A DNA stretch of 10,295 bases, taken from the NCBI GenBank assembly GCA_038043025.1, contig JBBTCW010000037.1, positions 1 through 10,295 of the forward strand. Reading direction: 5' to 3'. The notes under the pieces were generated by a model. That model saw nothing but the letters and a program-made list of their open reading frames with translations, did not search any database and had not been told where the DNA came from. Positions 6,833 to 10,295 of this stretch are shown here, piece by piece (within the stretch, counting starts at the first letter, position 1; every line of letters begins with the position of its first letter). The stretch comes from O2-02-FULL-42-9 sp038043025. Lineage in GTDB: Bacteria; Pseudomonadota; Gammaproteobacteria; UBA12402. The position numbers and the translations under genes are program-made.

Positions 6833-9800
6833 CTATCTTGTAGGGACACATGATATTGACACCGGGGGTCCGACTTTTTGAAGCTTGTCAGTCAATCGCT
6901 CTTCAGGTGTAAAAAACCCGACGATTTGTTTAACAAATTGTTGATCATAAATATTGGCAATCTCCCTAAGAAAGTCATTCTGCGCATCAGCAGGACGATT
7001 TTTAATAACATAATCAACTACTGTCGGTATCAATTCTTGATGACGCCTCATGAATGTTAGAATTTCCTGTCGACAAGACGCCGGTTCTTTCGCTTCCTCA
7101 CCAGTAATCTGTAATATGCTTTCTGCAATATATGTTTTCAACGTCTCAAGCGCATGCACAAAGTGATCAGGATGAGTTTGCACAGGCCTCATTAAGAAAG
7201 TCCAGCCATCCTTCGTTTGAACATTTAAGCAAGTAATTAAGTGCTTTTTCGATAACTTCTCCTTCAACCATTCAAACGCACGCACAAATTGATCAGGATG
7301 ATATCGCGCAAGCANNNNNNNNNNNNNNNNNNNNNNNNNNNNNNNNNNNNNNNNNNNNNNNNNNNNNNNNNNNNNNNNNNNNNNNNNNNNNNNNNNNNNN
7401 NNNNNNNNNNNNNNAATTGATCAGGATGATATCGCGCAAGTATCATTAAGAAAGTCCAGCCATCCTTCGTTTGAAGATTCAAGCAAGTCACTAACTGCTC
7501 TTCCAATAACTTATCCTTTAACCATTCAATCGCATTCACAAATTGATCAGGATGAGAGTCCGCAAGCAGTGTTAAAGGAGTCTCGCCATAACTATCTTTA
7601 ACCTTCAAGCAAATCACTAATTGCTCATTCGATAACTTCTCCTTCAACAATCTAAGCGCATGCACAAATTGATCAGGATGAGAGCTCGCAAGACTCATGA
7701 AGGAAGTCCAGTCATGATGATCTTGAGCATTCAAGCACGCAACTAACTGATTTAACAATAAAAAGCAAAGTGCAATATGGCCTGATTTATGCGCATTTTT
7801 GAGCCCTTTAATGATAATGTCGATATTTAACGCCCAGCCTTGATGCTCCATCATCCAATTTAAAAGATTGTAATACCCCCGCTGGCATGATTCAAGAAAA
7901 TAACTTTCTTGATCTTTTTTCGAAAATTTAATAGTTCGATGCCTTAGACCCGCGTCTTTTTCAAGTAATGACTCCACTAGATGATACATCTTTTGGCACA
8001 TTAATTTTTCTAATAGCGCAGGATAAATTTTGATAAGTTGACTACTCTTATCTAATGCAAGCAGCAAGCTCGATTCCTGGCCATGAATGAGTCTATCGAT
8101 CACCTTTTGTGCTTCTTGTGAATTGGCATCTGACCAAGTAAGATAACTCATTTCCAGTGTTTGAATCGATAGCTTTTCTGCAACCTGTCCATTCGACAAA
8201 ATCGAAATTACTTTAGCTCGATCCTCCTCTTGCTGCTCTTGTGTATAAGGTTCAAAGAATCTTCGCTCGTCAGGCAGATAAAAACAGATGGGCACTCTGT
8301 AACCCTCTGGGAGTACTTCGCCATTCTCTCGATATTGCGCTACAAGGCGCTTTCTTGCAATTCTCGCATACTCTTGTGCTAAGAGCCGTGACGGCAAATT
8401 ATCACTAAAAACAGCTATTTGGCTTGTCCCATCACAATTCCAGCGAAGCCCCGCTAAAACTTCGTTATAGCTACTCGCTCCTTTGTCTTTCTCAGCCAGT
8501 AGCGAAGCCTCGAGTGACTCCACATCAGAAAATAACTTGACGTTTGCTTTTTCTCTCATTCTTTGATAATACGCCTGTGCTTCGGCTTCTGTATTAAAAT
8601 CATAAGGACGCTCCACGGTCCCACCATCATATTTAAATACGCGATTAATCAATACATCTTTTTTTGCAATAACGACGCCAACTAATGTATGTTGCCTCTC
8701 TCGATTAAAACCAAAGATAGGCGAAACAATTCCATGACTTATATTGATCAAAGAGGTGGCTGTATGTTTTGAGAAATGTTTTTTAGTAAGCCCTGTTGCT
8801 AAAAGGGCTGCCTTGCGCTTTTGTTTTCTTGCTTTTTCTTCCTCAGAATCTCTTTTAAAAACCCCTTCGGCTCTCACAGTAATATCTTTTTTAGGACCTA
8901 TTCTTAAAGGCGTTCTTTGTTGATATTCTTTTGAAGGCGTAATCTCATTAAAAAAATTACGAAAAAAAGCATCGCTATCGTTTCGCAGACTTTTGGCATA
9001 ACATCCTTGGCGTAGCTCCTCCTGCCATACCTCAGCTTTGCCTGATGTCATAGAAAACAGACTGTTAAAACAAATTTGCTGTTCTTCTGTCAGCTTAAAA
9101 TGCCAATTTTTAAATCTTTCGTTATACTGAACGTAAGCAGCATTTAAATTGCTTGTTTTGATCGTTTCTGGCGGTAATAACGAATGAATAAATGCTAAAT
9201 ATAGTTTTGCCGATGCTTCGTTCTCAAATGTCATCATATAAAATTGACTATGGGGATGTTTATAGATCGTTGGCTTCACGAGAATCTTTTTTAAACTTGG
9301 CCAAAAATCCTTAAATGATTGATCACCGCCTGGATCGTGCGAATTACCATAAGCGTCTTCGAGCTTTATTTTAATCTCATCCCAGCTAACTAGTCCTTTT
9401 TTAGCATAATCATCAAAAAATTGAAGGGCTGCTAATGCGATTTCTTGCTGCGTGGTTGCCTTCGAATCTAATTGTGATGCAAACTCAGCCATGAGGTCAT
9501 CCGCAGAAACTTTTCCTCCGCGACTCACTAAAAGCACATGAAAATCAAGAGCAGGGCGTAATCTTGCTTCCATACAACCAACTTCTGAGTCTTTAATATT
9601 ACTCAGAAATTGTTTAAGCCACGTTGGATCTTCTAAAAAATAATTCTCTGCTGCAAAGACTTGCTCAAGCAATGCAGTAAAATACCGACCTGCTTCTTCT
9701 TGCTTGATATGACCGGACTCATCTAACAAATGACCCACATGAAAAGAAAGATTGTTGGGAGAAGGAAGTCGAATGAGCCCTTTTTCTTTATCCCTTGGTG

Positions 9801-9987
9801 TTCCTTGCCGATAGAGTGACCCATCAATAATTGCGTCAAAATGCTTCGCAATACAAAAAATAGATTCAAAAACACGGAATCGTATTTTTTCCGCATCATC
9901 TTGTTGATATTCCGGGCGTTGAATGACAGTTAAAAATTCTGCCATTCTAGCAAGCATTGCTGTTGTATGATCACTATGACCTATCAT
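6833..9987 (-). CDS. Giant ankyrin-like repeat protein, putative Dot/Icm effector
   Basis: The family is not recognised. Read from ATG 9987 to TAG at 6833-6835, the gene has about 1050 codons if the N-run stands for 98 real bases. No signal peptide or membrane segment is seen. Residues 1-~600 form a large region with no domain I can name; it includes a basic stretch KARKQKRKAA near residue 380, a segment HTLVGVVIAKKD...FKYDGGTVERPYDF (~430-465), and PICFYLPDERRFFEPYT (~565). Residues ~640-750 look all-helical. Residues ~750-960 are tandem 42-residue ankyrin-like repeats, and a ~90-residue tail follows with TPEERLTDKLQ. AAGAAG at 9997-10002 supports the ATG. The in-frame TTG at 9993 is too close to that site. 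A PmrA-like box lies upstream. Size, repeats and operator suggest a secreted effector; this is inference. Automated calling would split the gene in two at the gap. Confidence 0.75.
7085..7745 (-). repeat. Tandem 126-bp (42-aa) coding repeats
   Basis: The motif AATTGATCAGGATGA (plus strand) recurs at 7287, 7415, 7541 and 7667, with a variant AAGTGATCAGGATGA at 7161. The spacing is exactly 126 bases wherever no gap intervenes. Each unit encodes about HPDQFVxAxxWLKEKLSxEQ, then LxxCLNxQTKDGWTFLMxLA. The DGWT-FLM-LA part resembles the first helix of an ankyrin repeat, with a longer second half than the canonical 33 residues. At least five units are detectable, two of them cut by the N-run. High identity between units explains the assembly failure here. 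Confidence 0.9.
7315..7414. other. Assembly gap of 100 Ns inside the repeat array
   Basis: There are exactly 100 Ns, the usual placeholder for an unknown gap. Both flanks contain the same 26 bases of the 126-bp repeat (7287-7312 and 7415-7440). The 128-base offset between the flanking units becomes 126 if the gap is 98 bases, and 98 also restores the reading frame. The apparent frame change across the gap is therefore an artefact. Confidence 0.95.
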
Positions 9988-10019
9988 AATCAAAGACTTC
10001 TTTTTTGTTAATTGGTTGC

Positions 10020-10025
10020 ATTTTA
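10020..10025 (-). promoter_or_regulatory. Predicted -10 box of the large repeat-protein gene
   Basis: On the minus strand TAAAAT lies 10 bases downstream of the PmrA-like box and 32 bases upstream of ATG 9987. The -35 position at 17-bp spacing falls inside the box and reads AGAAAA, which is not a -35 consensus. That is expected for an activator-dependent promoter. Confidence 0.45.
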
Positions 10026-10035
10026 CACCACAAAG

Positions 10036-10052
10036 CTTAAGGTTTTCTTAAG
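10036..10052 (-). promoter_or_regulatory. PmrA-type response regulator box
   Basis: On the minus strand the site is CTTAAGAAAACCTTAAG: two perfect YTTAAK half-sites separated by 5 bases, giving the 11-bp period of PmrA/BasR boxes. In Legionella and Coxiella, PmrA directly activates many Dot/Icm effector genes through such tandem sites. It sits just upstream of the predicted -10 and 48 bases above ATG 9987, so its position is that of an activator site. Confidence 0.6.
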
Positions 10053-10122
10053 GCCTTAGAGCTATATTTCATTTTTTTCAATAAATTTTCTCTGATTTTT
10101 CAAATAATGTGAAGATTTCCCC

Positions 10123-10222
10123 GCGGCTTGCCGCGAGGGACATTGCGCCTGGGGATTCTCAAGGGGAGCGGGCGTTCGCTCCCCTTGAGTCGCCGTCCGC
10201 GCGGGTTTCCCGCGCAGGCGAT
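10123..10222 (+). repeat. 100-bp GC-rich hairpin repeat, right copy
   Basis: This copy is identical to 48-147 and in the same orientation, with the hairpins at 10123-10134, 10158-10189 and 10199-10215. Here it is preceded by CCCC, which extends the first stem to CGCGGC/GCCGCG. It is followed by 36 bases of AT-rich spacer ending in a small CCGC-TT-GCGG hairpin (10250-10259), before the outer repeat. It lies upstream of the large minus-strand gene, beyond its PmrA-like box. Confidence 0.9.
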
Positions 10223-10258
10223 CAATATAAAGAAATAAAAATACCCCGTCCGCTTGCG

Positions 10259-10295
10259 GCATGGGTTTATACATAAGTTTATCATGATTTCAATC
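10259..10295 (-). repeat. 37-bp outer repeat, right copy (inverted)
   Basis: This is the perfect reverse complement of 13-49, and the window ends exactly at the last base of the match. It is separated from its core copy by a 36-base spacer, whereas the left copy abuts its core directly. The two flanking structures are therefore not simple mirror images. Confidence 0.9.

Noticed and set aside
7264..7414. Frame break that splits the giant gene into two genes
   Set aside because: The shift arises only from the arbitrary length of 100 Ns. Repeat phase and frame agree when 98 bases are assumed. The GTG at 7285 is an internal valine codon (HPDQFV) of a repeat.
7085..7745. CRISPR-like regular direct repeats
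   Set aside because: The period is 126 bp, the repeats encode protein in one frame, and there are no unique spacers.
10062..10285. Two overlapping minus-strand open frames in the right repeat element
   Set aside because: They are translations of the GC-rich hairpins and the flanking repeat. The same residues appear from the left copy, which shows repeat DNA rather than a gene.
13..10295. Composite transposon carrying the SUF operon
   Set aside because: There is no transposase in the window, arms and cores have conflicting orientations, and the SUF genes look native in composition. Dispersed repeats or an assembly boundary are simpler explanations.

Overview
The window reads as a piece of a draft scaffold, with an internal run of 100 Ns, from an AT-rich gammaproteobacterium with a host-associated style. 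The order Legionellales (Coxiella, Rickettsiella, Aquicella or Legionella relatives) fits best. The reasons are a complete SUF iron-sulfur operon that ends in sufU, a decaying 2-oxoacid:ferredoxin oxidoreductase locus, and a very large repeat protein of Dot/Icm-effector style behind a PmrA-like operator. The placement is an inference; no rRNA or other taxonomic marker is present.

Layout. (1) Bases 13-147 and 10123-10295 carry a paired repeat system: a 37-bp outer segment in inverted orientation at the two ends, and a 100-bp, 71% GC, hairpin-rich core in direct orientation. (2) Bases ~205-1290, minus strand, hold the remains of a korA-korB type locus. The gamma domain is recognisable, the rest of the alpha subunit is deleted, and what follows is a beta subunit that has lost a second internal segment and changes frame. 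It is a pseudogene. (3) Bases 1377-6579, plus strand, are sufB-sufC-sufD-sufS-sufU, tightly packed (gap or overlap of +14, -4, -11 and -4 nt). All catalytic and metal or cluster-related residues that I can place are present. (4) Bases 6580-6832 are a non-coding gap with a REP-like hairpin at the sufU stop codon and a second PmrA-like motif. (5) Bases 6833-9987, minus strand, are one giant gene of about 1050 codons, interrupted by the assembly gap. It has a large N-terminal region of unknown family, a helical middle, and tandem 42-residue ankyrin-like repeats near the C-terminus. (6) Bases 9988-10122 are its promoter region, with a near-perfect PmrA box.

How the genes work together. SufS removes sulfur from cysteine, SufU is the likely sulfur acceptor and relay, and SufB-SufC-SufD is the ATP-driven scaffold that builds Fe-S clusters. 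The neighbouring ferredoxin-linked oxidoreductase would have been a client of Fe-S or ferredoxin metabolism but is now dead, which is typical of genome reduction. The giant gene looks independent of SUF: it points the other way and has its own putative virulence-type operator. The most novel item is this effector-like protein; its N-terminal ~600 residues match no domain that I can name.
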